A DNA stretch of 64,000 bases from Candidatus Endowatersipora endosymbiont of Watersipora subatra. Its GTDB lineage: Bacteria; Pseudomonadota; Alphaproteobacteria; Rhizobiales; Rhizobiaceae. Positions within the stretch are counted from its first letter, which is position 1; every line of letters begins with the position of its first letter. A program made the translations under genes and the position numbers. This document shows, in pieces, positions 40,092-49,463 of the stretch. The DNA is taken from positions 434,001 to 498,000 of the forward strand of contig NZ_OZ032160.1 of NCBI RefSeq assembly GCF_964026585.1. Reading direction: 5' to 3'. The notes under the pieces are model-generated. The model did not search any database and was not told where the DNA came from. It saw nothing but the letters and a program-made list of their open reading frames with translations.

Positions 40092-41135
40092 ATGAACTTT
40101 CTTATCAAAACCTCTCTCAAAATACTCACTTTAACTCTATCAACACTCAATCCTATTGCATCATTTGCTGATAATTTTGTCAATATTTATTCTTACCGTC
40201 AACCAGCTCTCTTAAAGCCCCTGTTAGATGCTTTCACAGTTCAGACTGGCGTTAATACAAGGATTCTCTTCGCTAAAAAAGGATTAGGTCAGCGTATTAA
40301 CTCTGAAGGCGAGAATTCTCCTGCCGATGTTCTTTTGACTGTTGATATTGGGCGCTTAGAAGCAGCTAAGACACAAGGTATTACACAACCCGTCTACAGC
40401 GATATCATCGTAGCTAATATCCCTCCTCAGTATCGTGATCCGGATAACCACTGGTTCGGGGTAACTACCCGTGCCCGTATCATCTATGCATCAAAAGAAA
40501 GAGTACAACAAGATAGCATAACCTATGAAGAACTGGCTGATCCTAAATGGAAAGGGCGAATTTGCACTCGGTCCGGCCAACATGTCTATTCAATAGGCTT
40601 GATTGCATCTATGGTTGCTCATTTCGGTGAGACAAAAACTACAAAGTGGTTGAAGGGTGTTAAAAATAACTTAGCGCGCAAGCCTACTGGTAATGACCGT
40701 TCACAAGTAAAAGCGATCTATTCTGGTGAATGTGATATTGCTCTTGGTAATACCTATTACATGGGAAAAATGCAAACTAACACAAAAGAACCTGAACAGA
40801 AAAAATGGGCATCTTCTGTAAAATTATTGTTCCCTAATGCCAAAGATCGTGGCACTCATGTTAATCTTTCAGGTATGGTGATGGCAAAATATGCACCTCA
40901 TATAGAAAATGCTAAGAAACTGATGGAGTTTCTTTCTAGCGCTAAAGCACAGCATGTTTATGGTTCTGCAAACTATGAGTATCCAGTTAATCCGGATATT
41001 GCTGCTGATGAACGAACATCATCTTGGGGAATACTAAAAGCTGATTCTCTGTCTCTTTCTGATATTGCAAAGAACAGAAAAACAGCTTCTGAATTAGTCG
41101 ACAAAATCGGTTTTGATAATGGACCATTATTATGA
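40092..41135 (+). CDS. fbpA: ferric iron ABC transporter, periplasmic binding protein
   Basis: FbpA/AfuA-type binding protein (347 residues). Signal peptide about 1-26 with cleavage near ASFA-DN, then NIYSYRQPALLKPLLDAF, the hinge region and the tyrosine pair in GNTYYMGKM that supplies iron ligands in the family. The frame stays open 29 codons upstream, but that stretch lacks a signal-peptide-like sequence, so the ATG at 40092 is chosen. The permease gene is 6.2 kb away on the other strand and no ATPase gene is in the window. Confidence 0.88.
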   Translation: MNFLIKTSLKILTLTLSTLNPIASFADNFVNIYSYRQPALLKPLLDAFTVQTGVNTRILFAKKGLGQRINSEGENSPADVLLTVDIGRLEAAKTQGITQPVYSDIIVANIPPQYRDPDNHWFGVTTRARIIYASKERVQQDSITYEELADPKWKGRICTRSGQHVYSIGLIASMVAHFGETKTTKWLKGVKNNLARKPTGNDRSQVKAIYSGECDIALGNTYYMGKMQTNTKEPEQKKWASSVKLLFPNAKDRGTHVNLSGMVMAKYAPHIENAKKLMEFLSSAKAQHVYGSANYEYPVNPDIAADERTSSWGILKADSLSLSDIAKNRKTASELVDKIGFDNGPLL

Positions 41136-41172
41136 TGTAATGAAAGTTTTTTTTATTTGTTTCTTTCTTTTT

Positions 41173-41646
41173 TTAGAAGCTTATTTTTTCTATCCTGCTC
41201 TTGGAGCCTTCGATATGAAAAATCCTTTCTCGCTCTTTTTCTCCATATTCAATAGAAATGATCAAGTTAAAATGAGGAAGGTACCCAATACCGTTTTTGG
41301 ACCATTCAATCATCACAACTCCTTTATAATCCCCTTCTAGGAGTCCCAGTTCTTCTAATTCTTTAGGATTAGATAAACGATAGAGATCCGCATGGATTAG
41401 GTTTCCAAAAGGGACTAGACCAGAATATGATTGAATCATTGTAAATGTCGGACTAGGGACAGAGACTTCTTGGGCTTTGTGTATGGAGTGTTGAATAATA
41501 GAACGTGTGAAGAAGGTTTTTCCTGATCCTATCTCGCCATCCAGAGCAACTATATCACCGGATTTGAGTAAGAAGGAAACTTTTTTTGCCAGTTCTATTG
41601 TTTCGTATTCGCTGAAACATCTAACTGTAAGACAAAATTGGTTCAT
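41173..41646 (-). CDS. tsaE: tRNA threonylcarbamoyladenosine biosynthesis protein TsaE
   Basis: ATPase that works with TsaB and TsaD to make t6A37 in tRNAs reading ANN codons. 157 residues with the P-loop GEIGSGKTFFTRSI and the family segments SPTFTMIQSY and HADLYRL. It converges on fbpA with a 37-base gap and follows ahcY on the same strand, an association seen in rhizobia. Confidence 0.92.
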   Translation of the reverse strand: MNQFCLTVRCFSEYETIELAKKVSFLLKSGDIVALDGEIGSGKTFFTRSIIQHSIHKAQEVSVPSPTFTMIQSYSGLVPFGNLIHADLYRLSNPKELEELGLLEGDYKGVVMIEWSKNGIGYLPHFNLIISIEYGEKERERIFHIEGSKSRIEKISF

Positions 41647-41726
41647 ATCTAAAAAATTGTCAAATAGAAAATTGAGTATTTAGAATAGCAATAAAACAAG
41701 AAGAGGATGCTCAGACTTTGACATCT

Positions 41727-43124
41727 TTAATAGCGATAGTGGTTTGGTTTAAAAGGACCTTGTATTCCTATACCAAGGTAGTCTGCTTGTTCATTAGAAA
41801 GTCTTGTTAATCTGGCACCAATCTTATCAAGATGCAAGGAAGCAACTTTTTCATCTAACTCCTTGGGCAACATGTAGATTTTGTTTTTATACTTATCACC
41901 TTTTAACCAAAGTTCGATCTGGGCTAGAACCTGATTTGTAAAAGAGGTTGACATAACAAAGGAAGGATGGCCATTAGCATTACCTAAATTAAGCAATCGC
42001 CCTTCTGATAGAAGAATGATCCGCCTACCATTGGGAAGATCAATCATATCAACTTGTTCTTTAATATTAGTCCACTTATAATTTTTTAGTGCCGATACTT
42101 GAATTTCATTATCAAAATGACCAATGTTGCCAACAATTGCCATGTCTTTCAATTCTCGCATATGCTCAATGCGCACGACATCCTTGTTTCCAGTTGCAGT
42201 AATGACGATGTCCACAGAAGATATTGATTCTTCTAGTGATGTAACTTCAAATCCATCCATTGATGCTTGTAAAGCACAAATTGGATCAATTTCAGTAACT
42301 TTTACCCGCATCCCTGCACCACATAGTGAGGCTGCTGATCCCTTACCAACATCTCCGTAACCACAAACTATAGCGACTTTGCCAGCAAGCATAGTATCAG
42401 TTGCACGACGAATTCCGTCAACCAGAGATTCTTTGCAGCCATATTTGTTATCAAATTTTGATTTAGTGACAGAATCGTTCACATTAATAGCGGGAAATGG
42501 CAAATGACCGTTTTTTTCAAGATGATAAAGACGACGCACACCAGTTGTGGTTTCTTCCGAAACACCCTTAATTCGATCACGCTGACTAACAAACCATCCT
42601 GGTCTTTCAGATAAACGCTTTTCGATCTGAGCAAAAAAAGCTTCCTCTTCTTCAGATTTTGGTCGCTGAATCAGATGAGTCTGACCTTCTTCTACACGAG
42701 AACCAATCAAGATATAAAGGGTTACATCACCACCATCATCAAGGATCATGTTAGCACCATCGTCGCTAAAATCAAAAATCCTATCGGCATAATCCCAATA
42801 TTCTCTTAATGTTTCACCCTTAATAGCAAATACAGGTATACCAGCAGCAGCTATTGCCGCAGCAGCATGATCCTGTGTTGAAAAAATATTACATGAAGAC
42901 CATCTTACGTCTGCACCTAGATGTACCAACGTTTCAATTAAAACAGCTGTCTGAATAGTCATGTGTAACGAACCAGCAATACGGGCCCCCTTAAGAGGTT
43001 TTTCTACGCTAAATTCTTTACGCAAGGCTATAAGACCCGGCATTTCGTTTTCAGCAATCTGAATTTCCTTACGACCAAAATCCGCAAGGTTAATATCTTT
43101 GACAATATAATCATAATGGTTCAT
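41727..43124 (-). CDS. ahcY: adenosylhomocysteinase
   Basis: Splits S-adenosylhomocysteine into adenosine and homocysteine, relieving inhibition of methyltransferases. 465 residues with NAD-binding [10 protein letters not shown], the substrate region [15 protein letters not shown] and C-terminal KPNHYRY, all typical. Complements metK at 46 kb in the methyl cycle. It lies upstream of tsaE, 80 bases apart on the same strand. Confidence 0.96.
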   Translation of the reverse strand: MNHYDYIVKDINLADFGRKEIQIAENEMPGLIALRKEFSVEKPLKGARIAGSLHMTIQTAVLIETLVHLGADVRWSSCNIFSTQDHAAAAIAAAGIPVFAIKGETLREYWDYADRIFDFSDDGANMILDDGGDVTLYILIGSRVEEGQTHLIQRPKSEEEEAFFAQIEKRLSERPGWFVSQRDRIKGVSEETTTGVRRLYHLEKNGHLPFPAINVNDSVTKSKFDNKYGCKESLVDGIRRATDTMLAGKVAIVCGYGDVGKGSAASLCGAGMRVKVTEIDPICALQASMDGFEVTSLEESISSVDIVITATGNKDVVRIEHMRELKDMAIVGNIGHFDNEIQVSALKNYKWTNIKEQVDMIDLPNGRRIILLSEGRLLNLGNANGHPSFVMSTSFTNQVLAQIELWLKGDKYKNKIYMLPKELDEKVASLHLDKIGARLTRLSNEQADYLGIGIQGPFKPNHYRY

Positions 43125-43156
43125 TGAATAACATCTTTCTCAGTCTTTTAATCATA

Positions 43157-44932
43157 TCAGTAAGAATCTGTTTTTTTTCTCATAAGTCCCTTAAGATTAT
43201 CCCATAACTCAATCTTCGTACCCTGACGTTTCATAATCGTGCCTTGCTGGATTATTGAAAGAAAATTATTCCAAGCCCAATAGATGACAAGACCCGAAGG
43301 AAAAGTTGCCAACATAAATGTGAAAACAACCGGCATCCATTTAAAAATCATTTGCTGGGTTCTATCTGGTGGCATTGGGTTCATTTGCATTTGAATAAAA
43401 AGGGTCATTCCCATCAATAATGGCCATACACCAATCATCAAGAAGAGAGGTAAATCATAGTGTAATAATCCGAAAAGGTTGAAGAGAGAAGTGGGATCAG
43501 GAGCGGATAAATCTCGTATCCATCCAAAGAAAGGAGCATGACGCATTTCCAAGGTGATGTAAATGACCTTGTAGAGCGCAAAGAAAACAGGAATCTGAAT
43601 GAGGACAGGCCAACAACCCGCTGCTGGATTTATTTTTTCTTTTTTATAGAGTTCCATCATTGCTTTTTGCAGCGATACCATATCACCTGAAAATCGTTTG
43701 CGAATTGAAGTCATTTCCGGCTGCATTTTTTTCATATTTGCCATTGAGACATAAGATTTATTGGCTAGAGGAAAAAACAAAATTTTCAAAAGCACAGTGA
43801 CTATCAGAATAGCTACACCAAAATTACCAAAGAGTTTAAAGAAGTAGTCAATAATGTAAAAGAGAGGTTTAGTCAAAAAATAGAAAGAGCCCCAGTCAAT
43901 TAGGTATGAGAGACCGTCTATATTTTCGTTGACTTCATAGCGATCGATGATATCGACTTTTTTCGCCCCGGCAAATAATTTATTAGAAATTGTTAAAGCC
44001 CCTCCACTAGGTACCATAATCCAATCAGAAATAAAATCCGTTTGATAGAAAGGACGATTGTTTTTATAATAATTGTAACGACCGACAAAAGCTTGACCAG
44101 GCACAAGTACAGCTGCCCAGTACTTATCGGTAATACCGAGCCAACCCGCATTAGCTGAGTCTTTAGTAATCCTCCTATCATCTTGGATATCCTCATAATC
44201 AATTTCATCAAGATTTTGATCTCCAATTAGACCAATCATTCCTTCATGCAAAACATAGATTCCTGAAACCTTAGGTTCACCATATCGAGCGATACGGCCA
44301 TAGGATTTCAAAGAAGCTGGTGATGGACCATCATTTAAAACTGTATCTGTAACAGAAAACATATATCTATTATCGAGTTCAATCATACGACGAAATGTGA
44401 GTGATTTTTCATTAGCATATTCTAAAATAAGCGGGTTTTCCGGAGTAAGATGACCTTTTGAAATCTGAGTCCAGTTTGTTGAAGGTCCGGGCAACGCCCC
44501 ATAAACTGTTTCCGAAGACCAGCCAAATTCTGCAAAGTAAGCCTCTCTATCTGAAAATGGCTTTAACAAGCGAATGGTAGGACTATCAGAATCAATAGTC
44601 TCACGATAATCGCTAAGGTGTAGATCATCAATACGGGCCCCTCTCAGGTTGATCGTACCTTCTAACTTCTCAGATTTAAAAACAACTCGTCTTGTTTCCA
44701 GAGTCTCATTCTGATTCTTAGAAGATGTCGATATAGTGAGAGCAGCGCTGTTTTTAGACAGTAAATCATCATATTTTTCAATTGTATTAAGCTCATCCTT
44801 ATCAATCGTCTCACTCTTTTCGATTTTTGTATCGTGATCCTGACGAAAATTTATGATAAATTCTTGCCACAAAAAAATAATGGCTAACGATAACATTGCA
44901 GCAATAAGAAAATTACGTTGACTATCCATCAA
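43157..44932 (-). CDS. yidC: membrane protein insertase YidC
   Basis: Inserts and folds inner-membrane proteins, alone or with Sec. 591 residues: N-terminal membrane segment (about 7-24), a large periplasmic domain (about 50-355) and five conserved C-terminal membrane segments with PLANKSYVSMANMKKMQPEM, GCWPVLIQIPVFFALYKV and the last segment FPSGLVIYWAWNN. It lies downstream of rnpA and rpmH, the usual order, but yidD is elsewhere and the GTPase and argB genes often following yidC in rhizobia are replaced by ahcY. Confidence 0.96.
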   Translation of the reverse strand: MMDSQRNFLIAAMLSLAIIFLWQEFIINFRQDHDTKIEKSETIDKDELNTIEKYDDLLSKNSAALTISTSSKNQNETLETRRVVFKSEKLEGTINLRGARIDDLHLSDYRETIDSDSPTIRLLKPFSDREAYFAEFGWSSETVYGALPGPSTNWTQISKGHLTPENPLILEYANEKSLTFRRMIELDNRYMFSVTDTVLNDGPSPASLKSYGRIARYGEPKVSGIYVLHEGMIGLIGDQNLDEIDYEDIQDDRRITKDSANAGWLGITDKYWAAVLVPGQAFVGRYNYYKNNRPFYQTDFISDWIMVPSGGALTISNKLFAGAKKVDIIDRYEVNENIDGLSYLIDWGSFYFLTKPLFYIIDYFFKLFGNFGVAILIVTVLLKILFFPLANKSYVSMANMKKMQPEMTSIRKRFSGDMVSLQKAMMELYKKEKINPAAGCWPVLIQIPVFFALYKVIYITLEMRHAPFFGWIRDLSAPDPTSLFNLFGLLHYDLPLFLMIGVWPLLMGMTLFIQMQMNPMPPDRTQQMIFKWMPVVFTFMLATFPSGLVIYWAWNNFLSIIQQGTIMKRQGTKIELWDNLKGLMRKKTDSY

Positions 44933-44963
44933 AAGGTTCCATGTTCAGACGAATTATAAGCAT

Positions 44964-45407
44964 TTAACGCTTTATTACTTTATTAGCTGAATCTGGTTTA
45001 CCTCGCTTAGGAAATGAAGAATGTGAAACGGCCTTCTTAACACAGAAGTGCAATGCACGATCAATTTCTTTATTCAAAACCAAGAAAGACATGGTCATTG
45101 CTTCACGCTTCGCAATCAAAACACAATCGAAACCAGAAAATTCAGAGCAATTTCCTTTATGTGAAAAAAAACAAACCATTGCTTCACGCAAGCGACGACG
45201 GATACGATTTCGGTCAACAGAATTACCAATCTTTTTAGTAATCGTGTAACCGATTCTAAAAACATGAGGATCCTCTCTTATAATCGCAAGTCCCTTACTC
45301 TTAGATATACACCTTGATCGTTGAACCATTTGTAAAACAAAAGCACGATTATGTGAGCGCACTCCATTTCGTATTTCTAAAAAGTCTTTCCGCTTCTTCA
45401 AACTCAT
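44964..45407 (-). CDS. rnpA: ribonuclease P protein component
   Basis: Protein partner of the RNase P RNA in tRNA 5' maturation. 147 residues from ATG at 45407: basic, with LKKRKDFLEIRNGVRSHNRAF and the RNR signature SVDRNRIRRRLREA. An in-frame ATG at 45470 would add 21 residues and overlap the end of rpmH by 26 bases; the added residues look unlike the family N-terminus, but no strong ribosome binding site supports either start. The C-terminal tail is longer than usual. Located between rpmH and yidC. Confidence 0.88.
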   Translation of the reverse strand: MSLKKRKDFLEIRNGVRSHNRAFVLQMVQRSRCISKSKGLAIIREDPHVFRIGYTITKKIGNSVDRNRIRRRLREAMVCFFSHKGNCSEFSGFDCVLIAKREAMTMSFLVLNKEIDRALHFCVKKAVSHSSFPKRGKPDSANKVIKR

Positions 45408-45444
45408 CAGCTTAAAGCGAAAAGCCTTGACTTGAATATCACTA

Positions 45445-45579
45445 TCAGGCGCTGAGTCTTTTACGTCCATGGTTGCGGCGACGTCCGATTACCCGGCGCC
45501 CTGGTGCTTTTGACATACGAGAACGAAATCCGTGACGCCTTTTGCGAACCAAATTACTGGGTTGATAGGTACGTTTCAT
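45445..45579 (-). CDS. rpmH: 50S ribosomal protein L34
   Basis: Tiny (44-residue) basic ribosomal protein, easily missed because of length. Translates as [18 protein letters not shown], then [20 protein letters not shown] and RKRLSA, a complete bacterial L34. First gene of rpmH-rnpA-yidC; a good promoter lies about 145 bases upstream. Confidence 0.97.
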   Translation of the reverse strand: MKRTYQPSNLVRKRRHGFRSRMSKAPGRRVIGRRRNHGRKRLSA

Positions 45580-45721
45580 AGTTATAATCCGTTTTTGCCA
45601 AAAAACGAGAGGTTAACAAAATAAGCTAAAAAGGCAATGAGTTGATTCAATGTAACACTCCCCTCTCAAAAACTAAAAATATTCAAATCAACCGTGTCAA
45701 ATAGAGGAGTCATCCTGATAA

Positions 45722-45750
45722 ATTATAGGAATCATTCTTTGAGAAGTCAA
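45722..45750 (-). promoter_or_regulatory. sigma70-type promoter of rpmH
   Basis: On the minus strand TTGACT (45745-45750) and a perfect TATAAT (45722-45727) are separated by exactly 17 bases. It is the best promoter match I found in the window and leaves a leader of roughly 135 bases before rpmH. A second TTGACA element lies closer to the gene (about 45700) without a good -10. Confidence 0.7.
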
Positions 45751-45802
45751 CCACTGAACAAGAGAACTAAAAGTTGAAGAAGAATTATGAGTACTCTAAT
45801 AA

Positions 45803-46999
45803 TCAGAATCGAATGGCTAACCTCAAAGAATCAACTAAATCAGTTTTTTCCCAAGAAAATCCACCATCCTTATCAGGTTTCCTGCCGAAATGCCCATAGG
45901 CAGCCGTACGAGCATAAATTGGTCGATTAAGCTGCAGGTGTTTCCGGATACCTCGGGGGGATAAATCCATTTCTTTTTCAAGAATCTTCTCGATGATATG
46001 AGCGTCAACAACTCCTGTTCCATCAGTATCAACATAGATAGAAAGCGGCTTTGAAATGCCGATAGCATAGGCTAATTGTATTGTACATCGCTCAGCTAGA
46101 CCTGCGGCAACAACATTTTTTGCTAGATACCGTGCAGCATAAGCTGCTGATCGATCAACTTTTGTTGAATCTTTGCCTGAAAACGCTCCACCACCATGAG
46201 GTGCGGCACCACCATAAGTATCAACAATAATTTTTCGTCCTGTTAAACCCGCATCGCTATCAGGTCCACCAAGAACGAACTTCCCGGTAGGATTTACATG
46301 CCACTCTGTTTCATCCGAGATCCAACCTTCAGGGAGGGAATCAAGAATTGCTGGTTCTATTAAATTCTGTACATCAGAAGATTCCATTGTCTCATCAAGA
46401 TGTTGAGTGGAAAGAACAATAGAAGTAGCACGAACTGGCTTACCATGTTCATATGCAACTGTGACTTGACTTTTTGCATCTGGTCCCAACTCAGGAATAG
46501 ATCCATTTTTTCGTGCTTTCGCAAGATTTTTTAAAATTAAGTGACTGTAATAAATCGGAGCAGGCATTAGATCAGGGGTTTCATGACATGCATATCCGAA
46601 CATAATACCTTGATCACCTGCACCCTCTTCTTTACCGATTCGAGAATCTACGCCGCGAGCAATATCTTCAGACTGACCATGAAGCAAAACCTCAATAGTA
46701 GAATGCTTCCAATGGAACCCATCCTGCTCATAACCTATATCTTTGATTGCATCGCGAGAAACTTGTTCAATCTCATCATTTGAAAGAGAGGCAGGACCAC
46801 GCGTTTCACCAGCAATGACAATACGATTAGTTGTTGTCAAGGTTTCAGCAGCGACTCTAACTTCCCAAGGATCCATTCCATCTGCAATCGCACGAGTAAA
46901 AAATAAATCTACTATTTCATCTGAGATGCGATCAGAAACTTTATCCGGGTGTCCCTCAGAGACAGACTCAGAAGTGAATAGGTAATTATTTCGAGGCAT
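45803..46999 (-). CDS. metK: S-adenosylmethionine synthase
   Basis: Makes SAM from methionine and ATP. 398 residues with all family motifs: [26 protein letters not shown] (methionine/ATP loop), and [19 protein letters not shown]. Residue count is near the usual 385-420. It lies between rpmH and fbpB on the same strand. In rhizobia trmB follows metK; it is absent here. Confidence 0.97.
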   Translation of the reverse strand: MPRNNYLFTSESVSEGHPDKVSDRISDEIVDLFFTRAIADGMDPWEVRVAAETLTTTNRIVIAGETRGPASLSNDEIEQVSRDAIKDIGYEQDGFHWKHSTIEVLLHGQSEDIARGVDSRIGKEEGAGDQGIMFGYACHETPDLMPAPIYYSHLILKNLAKARKNGSIPELGPDAKSQVTVAYEHGKPVRATSIVLSTQHLDETMESSDVQNLIEPAILDSLPEGWISDETEWHVNPTGKFVLGGPDSDAGLTGRKIIVDTYGGAAPHGGGAFSGKDSTKVDRSAAYAARYLAKNVVAAGLAERCTIQLAYAIGISKPLSIYVDTDGTGVVDAHIIEKILEKEMDLSPRGIRKHLQLNRPIYARTAAYGHFGRKPDKDGGFSWEKTDLVDSLRLAIRF

Positions 47000-47376
47000 G
47001 ATTTCCCTAGCTTAGTTGTCCTCATATGCGAGTCGAGCGAAAATTGAGAGAAGAAACGCAACAAGCAGGGTGCCAAAAACGTTTCTTTATGGTATACATA
47101 GCTTAGAGTGTTGTAGTTGATTAAGTCAAGGAGCATTAATTTTTTAATGCTTGATGTGAAAAGTCATTAAATTAATGATCGTGAGATCGATGAAAAGATT
47201 TGAGAAAAGGCCACTAGAAAATAGCTAACATTAAAACCAGCATCCAATAAGAAAAATAAAGAAGAATCGATAACGTGAGTCTTAGATCCAATAAGAAATG
47301 TTAATCAGATATTGTTTCAACTTGAAGTGATTCAATCAAATTCTAACTCCATTCAAAATATGGGTTTTTGGATATT
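47000..47376. other. region between metK and fbpB, holding a possible metK promoter
   Basis: 377 bases upstream of metK and downstream of fbpB. Minus-strand CTTGACT (TTGACT at 47124-47129) and TAAGCT (47100-47105), 18 bases apart, could start metK transcription with a leader of about 90 bases. I checked this leader for a SAM-binding riboswitch fold and did not recognise one. An inverted repeat AGCATTAA / TTAATGCT at 47131-47152 may belong to a regulator site. No coding remnant seen. Confidence 0.4.
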
Positions 47377-49029
47377 TTAAACTGATCTTTTTATTGAATC
47401 AATGTCAGAAAGCAGTATCACAGGTATCAATCCAATAAAAACAATCATAAGTGCCGCTATGGCCGCTTCTTCTGGTACTCCTTGAGATGAACGCTCATAA
47501 ACTAAAGTTGAAAGTGTCTGGAAGTTAAAAGGGCGTAGAAGCAATGTAGATGATAAGTCTTTCATTGTGTCTACGAAAACTAGAAAGCTCGCTACTCCTA
47601 GGGCTCTTGCCATAATAGGTGTATGTATTTGAAATCCAAGTTGGATAGGAGTACTTCCAAGCGTGCGAGCTGTCATATCTATATTTAAGGAAATTCGGCT
47701 GAATCCACTTTCTAAGGTTCCACAGGCAATTGCGAAAAAACGTAATGAACATGCATATATGATAAGAATGCCCGAGCCGCTTATTATTAGTCCGCTTGAA
47801 ATACCGAAGCGTATCTGCATAATATGATCTAAATAGTTATCAAAAGCTGCAAAAGGGACTAGCAGTCCAATTGCAAGGATTGTGCCTGGAAAAGTATATC
47901 CTAATTCCGCTATTTTTCGTGCAAAGAAAATGCCTGGCTTTGATGTCAACCGATAACTGAGCAAAAAGATGTAGGCCATCAAAGTTGTCAAGAAAGCCGT
48001 TAAGCTGGCTATCCAGAAACTATTCCATGCCGCACTATATAATTCAATCTCCCAAAACCCATCCAAGCGGTGTCCAGCATATTGGATCAATACATAGATA
48101 GGTATACCCAACCCTATGAAAATAGGAAAAAGACAAGCAACGACTGAGATCATCTGTTTCAATGGAGACATTTGGATTTGACCAGGATGTCTTTCGTTTT
48201 GATTTGGAGTATAAGAACGCTTGCTCCGAGCTGTGCGTTCAACGGAAATCAATACCGCAATAATGATCAGAATTAGAATCGTCAATTGCATAGCACCGGA
48301 CAGACTATCCCGGTTGAACCAGGTTTCAAAAACTGCATATGTTAGTGTCTTGACACCAAGAAGTTCAACCGCACCTATATCATTTAAGGTTTCCATCATG
48401 GCTAATGTCACACCAGAAGCTATAGCAGGACGGGCCATAGGTAAGCCAATTTGAAAGAATGCACGTATGGAGCCGGCACCAAGACTTCTACAAGCATCCA
48501 GTGCTGAGGATCCCTGCATCGAAAAAACTATTCTACAGGCCATATATACATAAGGATATAGAATAAAACTTAACATCAAGCCTGCTCCGAACAACGAACG
48601 AATATCAGGAAACCAATAATCTTGACTCCTGCTATAACCACCAATTGTTCGAATAAAAGATTGCACTGGGCCACTATAGTCCAGTATTTCTACCATACTA
48701 TATGCAGCAATGTAACTAGGAACGGCGATCGGTAATATGAGAATCCATTGAAAATATTTTCGACCAGGAAATTGACACAGTGTAACTAACCAAGCTGTAC
48801 CAGTACCGATAAAGCCTGTTCCGATAGCAACAAAAATAAGGAGAAGCATCGTTTGAATTGTTGCTTGTGGAATAACATATTTCAGCAAATGAGGCCATGT
48901 ATCTTCTGATCCCTTTGATGCAAAGAAAATAAATGTTGCAAAAGGGATAGTAACAACGACCAGTATAAAGCTAACCAAAAAAGATGATAAGAGGGAATAA
49001 GATTTCCATAAACTGATCATGGTCCTCAT
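47377..49029 (-). CDS. fbpB: ferric iron ABC transporter permease
   Basis: A 550-residue polytopic inner-membrane protein with two fused permease halves, the FbpB/AfuB layout. About twelve hydrophobic segments; the EAA-type cytoplasmic loops are seen as SSALDACRSLGAGSIRAFF in the first half and DMTARTLGSTPIQLGF in the second. It should import Fe(III) delivered by the FbpA-type protein at 40 kb. It is on the opposite strand from fbpA, and the ATPase subunit is missing from the window. Confidence 0.87.
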   Translation of the reverse strand: MRTMISLWKSYSLLSSFLVSFILVVVTIPFATFIFFASKGSEDTWPHLLKYVIPQATIQTMLLLIFVAIGTGFIGTGTAWLVTLCQFPGRKYFQWILILPIAVPSYIAAYSMVEILDYSGPVQSFIRTIGGYSRSQDYWFPDIRSLFGAGLMLSFILYPYVYMACRIVFSMQGSSALDACRSLGAGSIRAFFQIGLPMARPAIASGVTLAMMETLNDIGAVELLGVKTLTYAVFETWFNRDSLSGAMQLTILILIIIAVLISVERTARSKRSYTPNQNERHPGQIQMSPLKQMISVVACLFPIFIGLGIPIYVLIQYAGHRLDGFWEIELYSAAWNSFWIASLTAFLTTLMAYIFLLSYRLTSKPGIFFARKIAELGYTFPGTILAIGLLVPFAAFDNYLDHIMQIRFGISSGLIISGSGILIIYACSLRFFAIACGTLESGFSRISLNIDMTARTLGSTPIQLGFQIHTPIMARALGVASFLVFVDTMKDLSSTLLLRPFNFQTLSTLVYERSSQGVPEEAAIAALMIVFIGLIPVILLSDIDSIKRSV

Positions 49030-49287
49030 GAGGAGGATCCTACACTAACCAGGCTTGTATTCAGCATCAATGACATGTCCCTTTACCAAGGTAGAGGAGA
49101 CCAATCTTTCTGAGCAGGATAAAATTGGAAAGATAAAGTGTCAATATATTGCTAAAATTCTCTCACTACCTTTCCAAGCAGTGTGTTTTCTCATTTCAAG
49201 CTTTATTGATGCCAATATTAGGAAAAATATTTTACTCATCTTCCATTGACTAGCAACCCGAACTCTCTTCTATAGAGGGACTGAAAA

Positions 49288-49364
49288 TGGTACGACTGGA
49301 AGGATTTGAACCTTCGACCTCTGGATCCACAATCCAGCGCTCTAACCAACTGAGCTACAGTCGC
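49288..49364 (-). tRNA. tRNA-His (anticodon GTG)
   Basis: 77-base cloverleaf with anticodon stem CTGGA/TCCAG, loop TTGTGGA, T arm with TTCAAAT and encoded CCA. The acceptor starts with G1 opposite U72 and the discriminator is A73; the base before G1 is T, so no G-1 is encoded opposite a C73. This departs from the bacterial rule but is the known condition in many alphaproteobacteria, whose HisRS is adapted to it. Confidence 0.96.
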
Positions 49365-49382
49365 ATGATGATTTATTTTAAT

Positions 49383-49411
49383 CTTATACAACGAATCGGA
49401 CAAGCTTGAAA
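49383..49411 (-). promoter_or_regulatory. possible tRNA-His promoter
   Basis: Minus-strand TTTCAA (49406-49411) and TATAAG (49383-49388) with a 17-base spacer, 18 bases before the tRNA 5' end. The -35 element is imperfect. Confidence 0.35.
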
Positions 49412-49463
49412 TTAACGAGAATTATCTTTAATTAGATTAGACTAAAAATCTTAAAGATATATT

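Noticed and set aside
47000-47130. A SAM-binding riboswitch in the metK leader
   Set aside because: I could not see the paired helices or conserved loop of SAM-I, SAM-II or SAM/SAH classes; a covariance search would be decisive.
49055-49249. A 64-codon plus-strand frame between fbpB and tRNA-His
   Set aside because: No ribosome binding site or domain, and it overlaps the likely promoter region of fbpB.
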